Shown here piece by piece: positions 11,957 to 22,060 of a DNA stretch of 64,000 nt (position 1 is its first letter; the number at the start of each line of letters is the position of its first letter). The DNA is from Vagococcus lutrae (GTDB taxonomy: Bacteria; Bacillota; Bacilli; Lactobacillales; Vagococcaceae): positions 1 to 64,000 of the forward strand of contig NZ_NGJW01000008.1 of assembly GCF_003987555.1 (NCBI RefSeq), in the 5' to 3' direction. The position numbers and the translations under genes were made by a program. The notes below the pieces were generated by a model. That model was not told where the DNA came from and did not search any database. It saw nothing but the letters and a program-made list of their open reading frames with translations.

Positions 11957-12514
11957 TTAAACTTCTAGTAATTCTTCTTCTTTTGCTGCCGTAATTTCAT
12001 CGATACGTGCAGTACTTTTATCTGTAATATCTTGAACTTTTTTCTCTAACGTACGTAACTCATCTTCAGAGATTTCTTTATCTTTTTCTAACTTTTTCAA
12101 TTCGTCAATCGCGTCACGACGGATATTACGAACTGCTACTTTCGCATTTTCAGCATATTTGCCGACTTCTTTTGCTAATTCTTTACGACGCTCTTCTGTT
12201 AATTGAGGAATAACCAAGCGAATCACGTTACCGTCATTTGCCGGACTAATGCCAACATCACTTGCTAAAATAGCTTTTTCAACATCTTCAAGTGAATTTT
12301 TATCAAAAGGTGTAATCATCAATACGCGCGCTTCTGGAATAGAAATTTGAGCGAGTTGATTTAAAGGTGTTGGTGCACCGTAGTACATCACTTCTACACG
12401 GTCTAAAATACTTGCATTTGCACGACCGGCACGAATATACCCAAGTTCACGTTGTAAACTTTCTTCCGATTTTTTCATACGGTCAGCTGCTGCTGTTAAT
12501 ACTTCTTGTGCCAT
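11957..12514 (-). CDS. frr: Ribosome recycling factor
   Basis: It splits post-termination ribosomes together with EF-G. The 185 residues match the family length. The conserved stretch [16 protein letters not shown] near residues 20-35 and the C-terminal three-helix segment VRNIRRDA are clear. The ATG at 12514 is preceded by GGGGGA inside the end of pyrH; longer in-frame alternatives have no ribosome binding site. Only 2 nt separate it from pyrH, so the two are co-translated. Confidence 0.97.
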   Translation of the reverse strand: MAQEVLTAAADRMKKSEESLQRELGYIRAGRANASILDRVEVMYYGAPTPLNQLAQISIPEARVLMITPFDKNSLEDVEKAILASDVGISPANDGNVIRLVIPQLTEERRKELAKEVGKYAENAKVAVRNIRRDAIDELKKLEKDKEISEDELRTLEKKVQDITDKSTARIDEITAAKEEELLEV

Positions 12515-12516
12515 TC

Positions 12517-13239
12517 TTATTTCCCCCTTACAGTTGTTCCAATATTTTCTCCAAGACAAACGCGTTTAATATTGCCTCGTTCATTCAAGTTAAAGACGAC
12601 TAATGGAATGTCATTATCCATACTTAATGAGCTTGCTGTTGAATCCATCACAGCTAACCCTTTTGAAATAACATCTAAGTGTGTTAATTCATCAAATTTT
12701 GTGGCTGTTTTTTCATGTTTTGGATCGGCAGAATAAACCCCATCCACATTGTTTTTAGCCATTAATATCACGTCTGCATTAATTTCAGCCGCTCGAAGTG
12801 CTGCTGTTGTATCTGTTGAGAAGTATGGGTTACCCGTTCCTCCTGCAAAAATAACAACACGTCCTTTTTCAAGGTGACGTACGGCACGACGACGAATATA
12901 AGGTTCAGCAATTTGACGCATTTCAATTGACGTTTGAACGCGCGTTGGTACGCCAACATTTTCTAATACATCTTGCAACGCAAGAGCATTCATCACTGTT
13001 GCTAACATTCCCATATAATCAGCTTGGGCACGTTCCATCCCCATCTCAGCTCCAACGTTACCACGCCAAATATTACCACCGCCAACAACAATCGCGACTT
13101 CGATTCCTAAATCATGTACTTCTTTAATCTCTTCACAGATTTCTTCAATTGTTGGTGGTTGAATACCGAAACCAGCATCTCCCGCTAAAGCTTCACCACT
13201 TACTTTTAATACAACGCGTTGATATTTAGGATTAGACAT
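12517..13239 (-). CDS. pyrH: UMP kinase
   Basis: It phosphorylates UMP to UDP (240 residues, amino-acid-kinase fold, cytoplasmic hexamer). KVSGEALAG near the N-terminus is the phosphate-binding loop, and GGGNIWRG and the later [17 protein letters not shown] segments are diagnostic. The start is ATG at 13239 with GGAGGG seven nt upstream; the in-frame ATG at 13254 overlaps that site. It is paired with frr. Confidence 0.97.
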   Translation of the reverse strand: MSNPKYQRVVLKVSGEALAGDAGFGIQPPTIEEICEEIKEVHDLGIEVAIVVGGGNIWRGNVGAEMGMERAQADYMGMLATVMNALALQDVLENVGVPTRVQTSIEMRQIAEPYIRRRAVRHLEKGRVVIFAGGTGNPYFSTDTTAALRAAEINADVILMAKNNVDGVYSADPKHEKTATKFDELTHLDVISKGLAVMDSTASSLSMDNDIPLVVFNLNERGNIKRVCLGENIGTTVRGK

Positions 13240-13315
13240 CCACTTTCCCTCCATTTTCGTGCTCTCTTCAGTTTAACATATTCTATCTGTCAATGCTTCT
13301 TAGACTATTTTGCCT

Positions 13316-13358
13316 AAAAAAAGGGAGCGCCCTTGTTACAACAAGGTGCGTCCCTTTC
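13316..13358 (-). terminator. tsf terminator
   Basis: Minus-strand stem GGGACGCACCTTGTT/AACAAGGGCGCTCCC followed by seven T. It separates tsf from pyrH-frr. Confidence 0.9.
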
Positions 13359-13373
13359 TATCATTGAGATAGC

Positions 13374-14252
13374 TTATTTCATTTGGCTCTTAACTTCGTC
13401 AGCAAAGTTTTCTTCGCGTTTTTCTAAACCTTCGCCCACTTCAAAGCGAACAAAGTTTTTAATTTCTGTATTTTTAGACGCAACGTATTTCGCTACAGTC
13501 ATGTCTGGATCTTTAACAAATGGTTGGTCCACTAAACAGATTTCTGCTAAGAATTTATGCATACGACCTTCAACCATTTTTTCAACGATTTTTTCAGGTT
13601 TGCCTTCGTTTAATGCTTGCTCAGTTAAAACTGAACGCTCGCGATCTAATTCTTCTGCTGGTACTTCAGCACTTGTTAAGTAACGAGGGTTGATCGCTGC
13701 AACGTGCATAGCAACGTCTTTAGCAACATCTTCATTATCGCCATCTACTACTGTGATTGCTACAATTGAACCACCCGCATGCACGTAAGCACCAAATGAT
13801 TGTTCATCTGTTTTTTCAACTAAATGGAAACGACGGAATGCAATTTTCTCACCGATAACAGTAGTTGCTTCCATGATTTCTTTTTCAACAGTTCCTTTAT
13901 CTGTTTCAATTGCTAACGCTTCTTCCATGTTAGCAGGTTTGTTTTCTGCTACAAGTTTAGCGATTTTAACAACTAAATCTTTAAATTGATCATTTTTTGC
14001 AACGAAGTCTGTTTCTGAGTTGATTTCAACAGCTGCTGCAACATTTCCAGCTACATAGACGTTTGCTAAACCTTCTGCTGCAATACGGTCGCCTTTCTTA
14101 GCTGCTTTTGCCATACCTGTTTCACGTAAATGGTCAATCGCTTTTTCCATATCGCCATCTACTTCTACTAAAGCGCGTTTAGCGTCCATCATACCAACGC
14201 CTGTTTTGTCGCGTAACTCTTTAACCATTGCTGCTGTAATTTTTTGTGCCAT
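13374..14252 (-). CDS. tsf: Translation elongation factor Ts
   Basis: The guanine nucleotide exchange factor for EF-Tu (292 residues). The N-terminal UBA-like domain with [18 protein letters not shown] and the TDFVAKN core motif are clear. AGGAGG lies eight nt before the ATG. It lies downstream of rpsB in the same direction, with an internal hairpin between them. Confidence 0.97.
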   Translation of the reverse strand: MAQKITAAMVKELRDKTGVGMMDAKRALVEVDGDMEKAIDHLRETGMAKAAKKGDRIAAEGLANVYVAGNVAAAVEINSETDFVAKNDQFKDLVVKIAKLVAENKPANMEEALAIETDKGTVEKEIMEATTVIGEKIAFRRFHLVEKTDEQSFGAYVHAGGSIVAITVVDGDNEDVAKDVAMHVAAINPRYLTSAEVPAEELDRERSVLTEQALNEGKPEKIVEKMVEGRMHKFLAEICLVDQPFVKDPDMTVAKYVASKNTEIKNFVRFEVGEGLEKREENFADEVKSQMK

Positions 14253-14295
14253 TACTATTGCCTCCTATTTAATCTGTATTCTCTATTCTCTCTTT

Positions 14296-14359
14296 AAAAA
14301 AAGTCTCAAAGGGTAGAGCGGGCTACTTCTTTCGCCAACTGATACATAGCCTTTGAGAC
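14296..14359 (-). terminator. Hairpin between rpsB and tsf
   Basis: Minus-strand arms GTCTCAAAGG/CCTTTGAGAC (14350-14359 with 14303-14312) followed by TTTTTTT. The 37-nt internal segment is long, so it may be a partial terminator that lowers tsf relative to rpsB. Confidence 0.65.
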
Positions 14360-14377
14360 ACATTTAATTTCGTTTAA

Positions 14378-15157
14378 TTATTCAGCGTTGTCGCCTTCTA
14401 CAACTTCTACGATTTCTTCTAAAGAATCAGCATCTGTTGCTTCTGCTGCAAATGTTTCTTCGACTACTTCATCTTCACCTTGACGGCCTTCGATGAATGC
14501 GTCTGCCATTTTACCAGCAATTAATTTTACCGCGCGAATCGCGTCATCGTTAGATGGGATAACTACATCGATCTCATCTGGATCACAGTTAGTATCAACC
14601 ATCGCTACGATAGGAATATTAAGTTTACGTGCTTCTTGTACTGCAATACGCTCTTTACGAGGGTCTACAATAAAGATAACATCTGGAATTCTTGGCATAT
14701 CAGCGATACCGCCTAAGAATTTTTCTAAACGTTCACGTTCTTTGTTTAAGCCCGCTACTTCTTTTTTAGGAAGAACTTCAAATACGCCTTCTTCTTCCAT
14801 TTTTGTAATTTCTTTTAGACGTGCGATACGTTTTTGGATAGTATCCCAGTTAGTCAATGTTCCACCTAACCAACGATGGTTAACGTAGTATTGACCAGCA
14901 CGTTCTGCTTCTTCTTTGATTGCTTCTTGTGCTTGTTTTTTTGTACCGACGAATAATGCCACGCCGTCGTTAGCTGCGATGTCTTTCATATAGTTGTAAG
15001 CATCGTCTACTAAGCGAACTGTTTTTTGTAAGTCGATGATATAAATACCGTTTCTTTCAGTGAAGATGTATTTTTTCATCTTAGGGTTCCAGCGACGTGT
15101 TTGGTGTCCAAAGTGTACACCTGATTCTAGCAATTGTTTCATTGAGATTACTGCCAT
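14378..15157 (-). CDS. rpsB: 30S ribosomal protein S2
   Basis: A structural protein of the small subunit (259 residues). It shows [19 protein letters not shown] at the N-terminus and [11 protein letters not shown] centrally. An acidic C-terminal tail rich in E and D is common in Lactobacillales S2. The start is ATG at 15157, ten nt after GGAGG; the frame runs open to 15223 but without a better site. It heads the rpsB-tsf operon. Confidence 0.97.
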   Translation of the reverse strand: MAVISMKQLLESGVHFGHQTRRWNPKMKKYIFTERNGIYIIDLQKTVRLVDDAYNYMKDIAANDGVALFVGTKKQAQEAIKEEAERAGQYYVNHRWLGGTLTNWDTIQKRIARLKEITKMEEEGVFEVLPKKEVAGLNKERERLEKFLGGIADMPRIPDVIFIVDPRKERIAVQEARKLNIPIVAMVDTNCDPDEIDVVIPSNDDAIRAVKLIAGKMADAFIEGRQGEDEVVEETFAAEATDADSLEEIVEVVEGDNAE

Positions 15158-15286
15158 GTTGTGTTTCCTCCATTTTGGTTTTATTTTCCTCTCTACAACT
15201 CTTCTTTCACAGAGAACTAACAAGGTGTTAGCACCACTCCGAAAATCATTGTAGATGTGGTATTAGCCCTGTATTTTTACAGAACC
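15158..15286 (-). promoter_or_regulatory. rpsB mRNA leader, possibly autoregulatory
   Basis: About 130 nt of leader lie between the predicted transcription start and the rpsB start. It contains small hairpins (CTGTAAAAATACAG and GGTGCTAACACC) and an SD. S2 operons in Firmicutes often carry a leader bound by S2 itself. I infer this from position and structure, not from a match to a known motif. Confidence 0.4.
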
Positions 15287-15292
15287 TTTATA

Positions 15293-15321
15293 AGTATACA
15301 ACAAGAACGATAACGACGCAA
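15293..15321 (-). promoter_or_regulatory. rpsB promoter
   Basis: TTGCGT (15316-15321), 17-bp spacer, TATACT (15293-15298) on the minus strand. Confidence 0.65.
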
Positions 15322-15336
15322 GTCCTTTGTACCAAA

Positions 15337-15942
15337 TTACGCTTCTTTGATACTACGTAAGATATAGTATCCTTTATCTTTGGCGACTACCTCGACATTT
15401 CCAAATACTTCTTCTAACTTTTTCATGGCACTTGGCGCTCCTTGTTTCTTTTGAATGACGCACGTCAGCGTTCCACCTGTAGTTAAATACTGATAACTCT
15501 CACTTAAAATCTCATGGACGACCTTTTTCCCCGCGCGAATTGGAGGATTTGTTACGATTGCTGCGAAATCATTTTCTTTTACAGCTTCATACGCATGTGA
15601 ATGATAAATTTCTACCTTGTCTATGCCATTGATACGAGCATTGCGTTGCGCCAACTCTAGCGCACGGTCATTCACGTCCACCATTTCTACCAAACGTCCT
15701 GTTTCTTTCGCTAACGTCAAGCCAATCGGACCATAGCCACAACCAACATCTAAGATGGGTCCTTCGGGTAACAGTGTTGTTTCAAAATGCTCTAACAACA
15801 CGACACTACCATAATCGACACGGTCACGAGAAAACACACCGCTATCCGTTGTAAATTTTAAAACATGACCACGCAACTCAAACGTCCATTCCTGATAATC
15901 ATGAGCACTCTGAGGGTCATTCGTATAATAATGATTTGTCAT
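15337..15942 (-). CDS. Class I SAM-dependent methyltransferase, RsmC/YbxB type
   Basis: A 201-residue methyltransferase, probably acting on rRNA guanine N2 like the C-terminal domain of RsmC. It has the SAM-binding loop ILDVGCGYGPIGL near residue 63-75, motif II ending VDVNDRALELA, and the catalytic TNPPIRAGK motif (NPP-hydrophobic as in N2-guanine and other amino-group methylases). AAAGGAG precedes the ATG at six nt. It is one nt downstream of the SGNH hydrolase gene, so the two form an operon. The exact rRNA target cannot be told from sequence. Confidence 0.8.
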   Translation of the reverse strand: MTNHYYTNDPQSAHDYQEWTFELRGHVLKFTTDSGVFSRDRVDYGSVVLLEHFETTLLPEGPILDVGCGYGPIGLTLAKETGRLVEMVDVNDRALELAQRNARINGIDKVEIYHSHAYEAVKENDFAAIVTNPPIRAGKKVVHEILSESYQYLTTGGTLTCVIQKKQGAPSAMKKLEEVFGNVEVVAKDKGYYILRSIKEA

Positions 15943-15943
15943 G

Positions 15944-16510
15944 TCAAACTCCTTTACTTTCTTTAATCGCCCGAGCCATTTCTTTCGCTAGTAAATCATA
16001 CCCTTTATTTGAAAAATGTAAACCATCTTTTTGTAAATAAACGTTCGGGTCAGGTGCAGCCATCATACTCGCCATCATATTTACATAAGGCAAGTGATAC
16101 TTCTTTGCTAGTTTTTTTGTCACGTCGCGATACAGCATTAAACGTTCTAATGGACGGTCATTATGACGAAGCAACTGATTGGTATACGGCGGCGAAACTA
16201 GCACCACTTTTTCTTGACCGATTAATTGAATCATCTCTTCTAAATTTCTTTGATAGCGATCGAGCGAGACAAACTTATGACGAGCGGCATCATTGGCTCC
16301 AAAAAAAATCACGACGATGTCAGGTTTATATTTTAAAACATGCGCCTCAATCCGTTTCAACCCATCTTCTGTCGTTTCACCGGGAATCCCTGCATTGATA
16401 ATATCTGCTTTTGGAAAATATTCCGACATTCGACACGTTAATTTCGCTGTGATTTCTTTTTTCGTATAGCCGGCTGTAATACTATCTCCAAATAAAACAA
16501 TCTTTATCAT
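15944..16510 (-). CDS. SGNH/GDSL-family lipase or esterase
   Basis: A 188-residue hydrolase. Block I FGDSITAGY carries the nucleophilic serine (residue 9), block III is FFGANDA, and block V DGLHFSNKGY holds the Asp-His pair. There is no signal peptide, so it should be cytoplasmic, perhaps a lysophospholipase or acyl esterase. Either GTG at 16513 or ATG at 16510 could start it; AGGAG is 6 or 9 nt away respectively. I give the ATG. Confidence 0.85.
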   Translation of the reverse strand: MIKIVLFGDSITAGYTKKEITAKLTCRMSEYFPKADIINAGIPGETTEDGLKRIEAHVLKYKPDIVVIFFGANDAARHKFVSLDRYQRNLEEMIQLIGQEKVVLVSPPYTNQLLRHNDRPLERLMLYRDVTKKLAKKYHLPYVNMMASMMAAPDPNVYLQKDGLHFSNKGYDLLAKEMARAIKESKGV

Positions 16511-16530
16511 CACTTTTCGCTCCTCTCTTT

Positions 16531-16559
16531 TTCACATACTACGTTACTTGTGTTATAAT
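16531..16559 (+). promoter_or_regulatory. Promoter of the acyl-CoA thioesterase gene
   Basis: TTCACA (16531-16536), 17-bp spacer, perfect TATAAT (16554-16559). Confidence 0.75.
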
Positions 16560-16607
16560 CATAACGCATTATTTTAATCATCATAGCACGATAGGAGATC
16601 TTTTAAC

Positions 16608-17138
16608 ATGTCAAACGAATCATTACCCGAAGTCTTACATTGTAAAGACACACGGGTTGTCCAAACACATCTTATTTTACCACCCGATTTAAATTATCAT
16701 CAAACACTATTTGGCGGAAAACTTATGGGCTTTATTGATAACTGTGCAGCCATTTCTGCTGCGCGCTTATCCCGCAAACCCGTCGTGACTGCTTCCACTG
16801 ACCGTCTCGACTTTTTCGAACCCCTTTATGCCAATCAATCTGTTTGCCTCGAGTCTTTTGTTTCTGGAACAGGTCGTACTTCAATGGAAGTATTTGTCAA
16901 AGTAACTGGTGAAGACTTGCCAACAGGTCGCCGCTTTATCGCTGCAACATGCTTTATGACATTTGTCGCAGCTGGGGATTTACCAGAAGGGTACACATTA
17001 CCACGCGTTCAACCTGAAACAGCCGAAGAAATTGCTGTCAGCAAAGACTATCTCACTCGCAAAGAAAACCGCATGCGCGATTTAAAATTACGCGAAGCAT
17101 TTGCCAAAGAGATTTCACTCGACCCACCTTGGATGTAA
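16608..17138 (+). CDS. Acyl-CoA thioesterase, hotdog fold (YkhA/YciA type)
   Basis: It hydrolyses acyl-CoA to free fatty acid and CoA. The 176 residues have one hotdog domain with the family markers LNYHQTLFGGKLMGFID and the later TASTDRLDF, plus a charged C-terminal tail typical of the YkhA group. AGGAG lies nine nt before the ATG. It is transcribed alone, divergent from the methyltransferase/hydrolase pair. Confidence 0.88.
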   Translation: MSNESLPEVLHCKDTRVVQTHLILPPDLNYHQTLFGGKLMGFIDNCAAISAARLSRKPVVTASTDRLDFFEPLYANQSVCLESFVSGTGRTSMEVFVKVTGEDLPTGRRFIAATCFMTFVAAGDLPEGYTLPRVQPETAEEIAVSKDYLTRKENRMRDLKLREAFAKEISLDPPWM

Positions 17139-17233
17139 AAATTCAAGAAAAATGAAGAAAACTCAAGCAGCTTATGATAAGATAGTATCATTGATTTAAT
17201 ATCATAATTCGTAAACTTGGAGGCTTACTTCTC

Positions 17234-18157
17234 ATGAACACATCCAAAAAGTTTCACCGTTTTTCTCGGGAAGAATGGCAGGAGCTTTACCGCAATGGTA
17301 TTCCCCCGCTCACGGAAGAGGAATTACAAGAAATCAAGAGTTTAAACGACCAAATATCTTTACAAGACGTACAAGATATTTATTTGCCACTGACACATTT
17401 AATTCGTGTCTATATGAAAGAATATGAATCTTTACAAGTCAGTAAAGGATTATTTATTCAATCATATCAAGGTGTCCCTCCTTACGTTATCGGCGTAGCA
17501 GGTAGTGTGGCCGTTGGAAAAAGCACGACCGCTCGCTTATTACAAATGATGTTGTCACGTCTTTTTAAACGACGTAATGTCCGTTTAATCACGACCGATG
17601 GCTTCTTATATCCTAACGCCGTCTTAGAAGAACGTGGTATCATGAGCCGCAAAGGATTCCCGGAAAGCTATGATATGGAACGCTTGATTGACTTTTTAGA
17701 TGCGGTGAAAAGTGGCAAAGAACGTATCGACATTCCCGTCTATTCACATGAAAGCTACGATATCGTTCCCGACCAGATTGAAACGATTGTTGAACCAGAC
17801 ATTTTAATTGTCGAAGGGATTAACACGTTACAACTACCGGCAAACGAACAGATTTATGTGAGTGACTTCTTTGACTTCTCAGTCTACGTCGATGCCGACC
17901 CTGCGTTAATCGAAACATGGTATTTAGACCGTTTCGGCTCTCTCTTAGATACTGCCTTTCGTAATCCTGGAAACTTCTACTACCCGTATGCTATGGGACC
18001 TAGAGAAGAAGCCTTTGAAATGGCCCAACGTGTCTGGAAGACCGTGAACTTAAAAAACTTGGAAGAATATATCCTTCCAACCCGCAGCCGAGCTGATGTC
18101 ATTCTCCGTAAAGAAGAACATCATCAAATCGCTGAAGTATTCTTACGTAAATATTAA
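17234..18157 (+). CDS. coaA: Type I pantothenate kinase
   Basis: The first step of coenzyme A synthesis, phosphorylating pantothenate (307 residues). The P-loop GVAGSVAVGKST is at residues 87-98; the catalytic region TTDGFLYPNAVLEERG and the pantothenate-binding segment with YSHESYD follow. GGAGG precedes the ATG. It is 25 nt upstream of guaA and probably cotranscribed with it. Confidence 0.95.
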   Translation: MNTSKKFHRFSREEWQELYRNGIPPLTEEELQEIKSLNDQISLQDVQDIYLPLTHLIRVYMKEYESLQVSKGLFIQSYQGVPPYVIGVAGSVAVGKSTTARLLQMMLSRLFKRRNVRLITTDGFLYPNAVLEERGIMSRKGFPESYDMERLIDFLDAVKSGKERIDIPVYSHESYDIVPDQIETIVEPDILIVEGINTLQLPANEQIYVSDFFDFSVYVDADPALIETWYLDRFGSLLDTAFRNPGNFYYPYAMGPREEAFEMAQRVWKTVNLKNLEEYILPTRSRADVILRKEEHHQIAEVFLRKY

Positions 18158-18182
18158 AATTTTATAGAAAAAGGTGAAAAAT

Positions 18183-19733
18183 GTGACAAAAGATATTGCA
18201 TCTCTTGAAAAAATTATTGTCTTAGATTTCGGAAGCCAATATAACCAACTCATTACACGACGAATTCGTGAGTTTGGTGTTTTTTCAGAATTACTTAGCC
18301 ACAAAACAACAGCCGCAGAAATCAAAGCGATGAACCCTAAAGGGATTATCTTCTCAGGTGGTCCCAATAGTGTCTACGCAGAAGATGCCTTTAAAGTTGA
18401 CCCTGCTATTTTTGACTTAGGTGTGCCTGTTTTAGGCATTTGCTACGGTATGCAACTAATGACCGCTCAATTCAATGGAAAAGTAGAAGCCGCTTCTAAA
18501 CGCGAGTACGGCCAAGCTTTTATTGATGTCAAAGAAAACAAAGATGGCTTATTCTCAGAGTTACCAACAAACCAGCAAGTCTGGATGAGTCATGGCGACT
18601 TAGTCACAGAAGTTCCTGAAGGTTTTGAAGTGACCGCAACAAGCACCGACTGCCCAATTGCAGCAATGGCTGATACAGCTCGTCAATTCTATGGCGTTCA
18701 ATTCCACCCGGAAGTTCGTCACTCTGAATATGGTAATGACTTACTAAAAAACTTTGCTTTTGACGTTTGTGGCTGTAAAGGTGATTGGTCAATGGAAAGC
18801 TTCATTGATATCGAAATTGCTAAAATTCGTGAAACAGTCGGCGATAAAAAAGTACTCCTTGCCCTTTCTGGCGGTGTCGATTCAAGTGTTGTTGGCGTTC
18901 TTTTACAAAAAGCAATCGGCGACCAATTAACGTGTATCTTTGTCGACCACGGCTTGTTACGTAAAGATGAAGGCGACCAAGTTATGGATATGTTAAGTGG
19001 TAAATTTGGTTTAAATATCATCCGCGTTAACGCTCAAAAACGATTCTTAGACAAACTAGCTGGCGTTTCTGATCCTGAACAAAAACGTAAAATCATCGGT
19101 AACGAATTCATCTATGTTTTTGACGATGAAGCAGCTAAACTAGATGGTATCGAATTTTTAGCACAAGGAACTCTTTATACTGATGTTATTGAAAGTGGAA
19201 CGGATACGGCAGAAGTGATTAAGTCTCATCACAATGTTGGTGGTTTACCTGAAGATATGGAGTTTCAACTAATCGAGCCTTTAAATACTTTGTTTAAAGA
19301 TGAAGTTCGTGCTTTAGGTACTGAACTAGGCATGCCTGACCACATCGTTTGGCGTCAACCATTCCCAGGACCAGGTCTTGGTATTCGTGTATTAGGGGAA
19401 ATCACGGAAGAAAAATTAGAAATTGTGCGCGAAAGTGACGCCATTTTACGTGAAGAAATTGCTAAAGCAGGTCTTGACCGTGATATTTGGCAATACTTTA
19501 CCGTCCTACCAGGTATTCGTTCTGTTGGTGTCATGGGTGACGGTCGTACATACGACTACACTGTTGGTATACGTGCTATCACTTCTATTGACGGCATGAC
19601 TGCTGACTTTGCTCGTATCGATTGGGATTTACTACAAAAAATCTCAGTTCGTATTGTTAACGAAGTCCCTCACGTTAACCGTATCGTGTATGATATTACA
19701 AGCAAGCCACCTGCAACAGTAGAGTGGGAATAA
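18183..19733 (+). CDS. guaA: GMP synthase, glutamine-hydrolysing
   Basis: It converts XMP to GMP (516 residues). An N-terminal class I amidotransferase domain has the nucleophile C87 in GICYGMQ and the catalytic His in VQFHPE; the ATP-pyrophosphatase domain has LSGGVDSS; the C-terminal dimerisation domain ends [23 protein letters not shown] start it at the GTG at 18183 because AAAGG lies eight nt upstream and the resulting MTKD N-terminus matches relatives. That GTG is inside ATGTGA, where the out-of-frame ATG is followed at once by a stop. Confidence 0.95.
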   Translation: MTKDIASLEKIIVLDFGSQYNQLITRRIREFGVFSELLSHKTTAAEIKAMNPKGIIFSGGPNSVYAEDAFKVDPAIFDLGVPVLGICYGMQLMTAQFNGKVEAASKREYGQAFIDVKENKDGLFSELPTNQQVWMSHGDLVTEVPEGFEVTATSTDCPIAAMADTARQFYGVQFHPEVRHSEYGNDLLKNFAFDVCGCKGDWSMESFIDIEIAKIRETVGDKKVLLALSGGVDSSVVGVLLQKAIGDQLTCIFVDHGLLRKDEGDQVMDMLSGKFGLNIIRVNAQKRFLDKLAGVSDPEQKRKIIGNEFIYVFDDEAAKLDGIEFLAQGTLYTDVIESGTDTAEVIKSHHNVGGLPEDMEFQLIEPLNTLFKDEVRALGTELGMPDHIVWRQPFPGPGLGIRVLGEITEEKLEIVRESDAILREEIAKAGLDRDIWQYFTVLPGIRSVGVMGDGRTYDYTVGIRAITSIDGMTADFARIDWDLLQKISVRIVNEVPHVNRIVYDITSKPPATVEWE

Positions 19734-19740
19734 ATAAACA

Positions 19741-19773
19741 AAAAAAGAGCACCCATTTTGGTCGCTCTTTTTC
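19741..19773. terminator. Shared terminator between guaA and acoC
   Basis: Stem AAAAAGAGC/GCTCTTTTT with A and T tracts; works for guaA rightward and for the aco operon leftward. Confidence 0.85.
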
Positions 19774-19785
19774 TTTATTCTCACA

Positions 19786-20991
19786 CTATACTAATAACAT
19801 ATAAGGATTTTCTAAGTAGTCACAAACTTTTCCTAAGAATGCCGCGGCTGGCGCTCCGTCAATGACTTGATGGTCAATCGTCAAGCTTAAAGGTAATTCT
19901 TGAATTTCTGCTACTTCTTTTTGTTCTGTTAAAACTAAGCGACTAGTGGTTGCACCAATACCTAAGATTCCGACTTCAGGTGTATTTAAAATAGGCGTAA
20001 AATACTCAATACCTGCTTGTCCCAAGTTCGTTATCGTGAAGGTAGAACCACTATATAAGTCACCTGGCAACGTTCCATCCAATGCTTGTGAGGTCACTGT
20101 TGTAAAGGATTCTCCCAATTGTGAAAGTGATTGTTGTTGAACGTTTTGAATGACAGGCACTACTAAGCCATCTTCCACTGCTACCGCTACACCTACATGT
20201 ATCGCGTCATGTAGTGTATGTGTGGTTTGATCATACCAAGCATTCATCTCAGGATAGTCTTGTAAAGCTAAGCTAATCGCTTTAATTAGTAGAGTATTAA
20301 GGCTAAATGTACTGCGTTTGACTTGTTCACCCGTTTTTACTTTCATCTCTTTTCTAAAAGCTAAGAGTGACGAAATATTCGCTTTACGGTGCAATGTTAA
20401 TTGTGCACTTTGTTGTAAACTATGATGCATGCGTTTAGCAATAACTTTACGCATACCTTGTAATCCTTCTCCCACTTCAGTAACAGGAGCACTGGTGGCG
20501 GCTTTCACGGTTGGTTGATGTCGTTCAACGTCGCGGCGTGTAATACGACCATTACCACCTGTTCCAACGATTTCTGACAACTCATAACCTTTTTCTTCGG
20601 CAATTCTTCTAGCTAATGGTGTAACAAAGAGACGCTCTCCTGTTTGACGAGTTGATGGTGGATTGTTGTTCTCTGTTTCTGATACCGTTTTTGGTGTTTC
20701 AGGTTCTGGCTGTTCTACTGTCTGTTCTTCTTCCCCTGTAGGAACGAACTCCCCTTTTTCACCAATATAACCAATTACCGCCTGACACGGTACTTCGCCA
20801 CCTTCTTCTACTGTAATGGCAATCAAATACCCATCTTCAGACGCTTCCACATCATGCGTCAATTTTTCTGAGCTAATTGAAACTAACGCTTCTCCTTTTT
20901 CCACTGAATCGCCAACCGCTTTATACCATTTATCAACCGTTCCTTCGGTCATTGTTAATCCTAATGTCGGCATTAAAATTGCTTCTGCCAT
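19786..20991 (-). CDS. acoC: Acetoin dehydrogenase complex E2, dihydrolipoyl acetyltransferase
   Basis: It transfers the acetyl group from lipoate to CoA when acetoin is split to acetaldehyde and acetyl-CoA. The 401 residues contain one lipoyl domain (lipoylated K43 in SSEKLTHD), an acidic/Pro linker, a peripheral-subunit-binding domain around 120-160 (TPLARRIAEEKG), and the catalytic domain with DHQVIDG (H374, D378). The start is ATG at 20991, six nt after AGGTG. It is last in the acoL-A-B-C operon. A pyruvate dehydrogenase E2 is the alternative, but the flanking AcoA, AcoB and AcoR-type genes favour acetoin. Confidence 0.88.
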   Translation of the reverse strand: MAEAILMPTLGLTMTEGTVDKWYKAVGDSVEKGEALVSISSEKLTHDVEASEDGYLIAITVEEGGEVPCQAVIGYIGEKGEFVPTGEEEQTVEQPEPETPKTVSETENNNPPSTRQTGERLFVTPLARRIAEEKGYELSEIVGTGGNGRITRRDVERHQPTVKAATSAPVTEVGEGLQGMRKVIAKRMHHSLQQSAQLTLHRKANISSLLAFRKEMKVKTGEQVKRSTFSLNTLLIKAISLALQDYPEMNAWYDQTTHTLHDAIHVGVAVAVEDGLVVPVIQNVQQQSLSQLGESFTTVTSQALDGTLPGDLYSGSTFTITNLGQAGIEYFTPILNTPEVGILGIGATTSRLVLTEQKEVAEIQELPLSLTIDHQVIDGAPAAAFLGKVCDYLENPYMLLV

Positions 20992-21007
20992 ATCTATCAC
21001 CTACCTT

Positions 21008-22030
21008 TTATTTTAAGTCTTCTATTAGTTCGTTGGCTTCTTCTAATACACGTTCTTTACTTGGTAAATACAGTGCTTCTAAGTTTGCAGCAAATGGAAC
21101 AGGTGTGTTAGGTGCGCACACACATTTAATCGGTCCATCTAGATAGTCAAATGCTTTATCTCCAACGACAGATGCAATGTCTGTTGCCGTATTATTATGT
21201 GGATTAGCTTCGTCAATGACAATTAAGCGGCCTGTTTTCTTCACTGAGTTGATAACCGTCTCTTGGTCCCAAGGTGCGACTGTGATTAAGTCTATAACTT
21301 CAACTGAAACGCCTGATTTTTCTAATTCTTCCGCAACTTCTAATGCTACATATAGCATCTTGCCAATTGTGACGATAGTAAGGTCGTTTCCTTCTCGTTT
21401 TACTTTTGCCTTACCAATCTCGACCGTGTAGTAATCTTCCGGCACTTCATCTTTAATACCGTAAAGTGTCTTATCTTCTGAAAAAATGACAATATTATCA
21501 TCTTCTATGGCAGCAAGTAACAAACCTTTCGCGTCATACGGATTTGAAGGAACGACTACTTTTAATCCTGGAATAGAACCAAACATACCGTAATAAGAAC
21601 CTGAGTGTTGAGCAGCGGCTGACGCTCCTGCTCCATGACATGTCCGCACAGTCATAGGTATCGTCGCTTTTCCTCCAAACATATAACGCATTTTAGATCC
21701 TTGAGATAACAACGTATCAAAACAGAAACCTAAGAAATCGTTAAACATTAACTCTGGAACGGGACGTAAACCTGTTGCAGCCGCTCCTACTGCCGCTCCC
21801 ATGTACCCCATTTCTGAAATAGGGGTATCGATGACACGATCAAACCCGTGTTTTTCAACCAGTCCTTTCGTGACGCCGAAAACACCACCCCAAGCACCGC
21901 TTCCTTCTAAATGTTCAATTGTCGTACCACCTGCAATATCTTCCCCTAATAAAATGACACGCTCGTCTTTTTCCATTGCCATATCAAGGCCTTCATTAAC
22001 TGCTTGCATAAAGGTTATTCTTCTACTCAT
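21008..22030 (-). CDS. acoB: Acetoin dehydrogenase E1 beta subunit
   Basis: The thiamine-pyrophosphate-dependent E1 component, transketolase-like beta chain (340 residues). It opens with ITFMQAVNEGLDMAM and GEDIAGG and has the pyrimidine-domain segment DTPISEMGYMGAAVGAA typical of E1 beta. The C-terminal transketolase domain follows from about residue 200. AAGGAG lies eight nt upstream of the ATG at 22030. It sits 16 nt before acoC. Confidence 0.92.
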   Translation of the reverse strand: MSRRITFMQAVNEGLDMAMEKDERVILLGEDIAGGTTIEHLEGSGAWGGVFGVTKGLVEKHGFDRVIDTPISEMGYMGAAVGAAATGLRPVPELMFNDFLGFCFDTLLSQGSKMRYMFGGKATIPMTVRTCHGAGASAAAQHSGSYYGMFGSIPGLKVVVPSNPYDAKGLLLAAIEDDNIVIFSEDKTLYGIKDEVPEDYYTVEIGKAKVKREGNDLTIVTIGKMLYVALEVAEELEKSGVSVEVIDLITVAPWDQETVINSVKKTGRLIVIDEANPHNNTATDIASVVGDKAFDYLDGPIKCVCAPNTPVPFAANLEALYLPSKERVLEEANELIEDLK

Positions 22031-22060
22031 TTTGGTCACTCCTTATCTTTATAATAGGTA

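Noticed and set aside
14493-14888. Long plus-strand reading frame inside rpsB
   Set aside because: It is antisense to a conserved ribosomal gene, has no ribosome binding site and a composition typical of a shadow frame. The same holds for 16009-16398, 22452-22847, 44952-45302 and 50033-50389.
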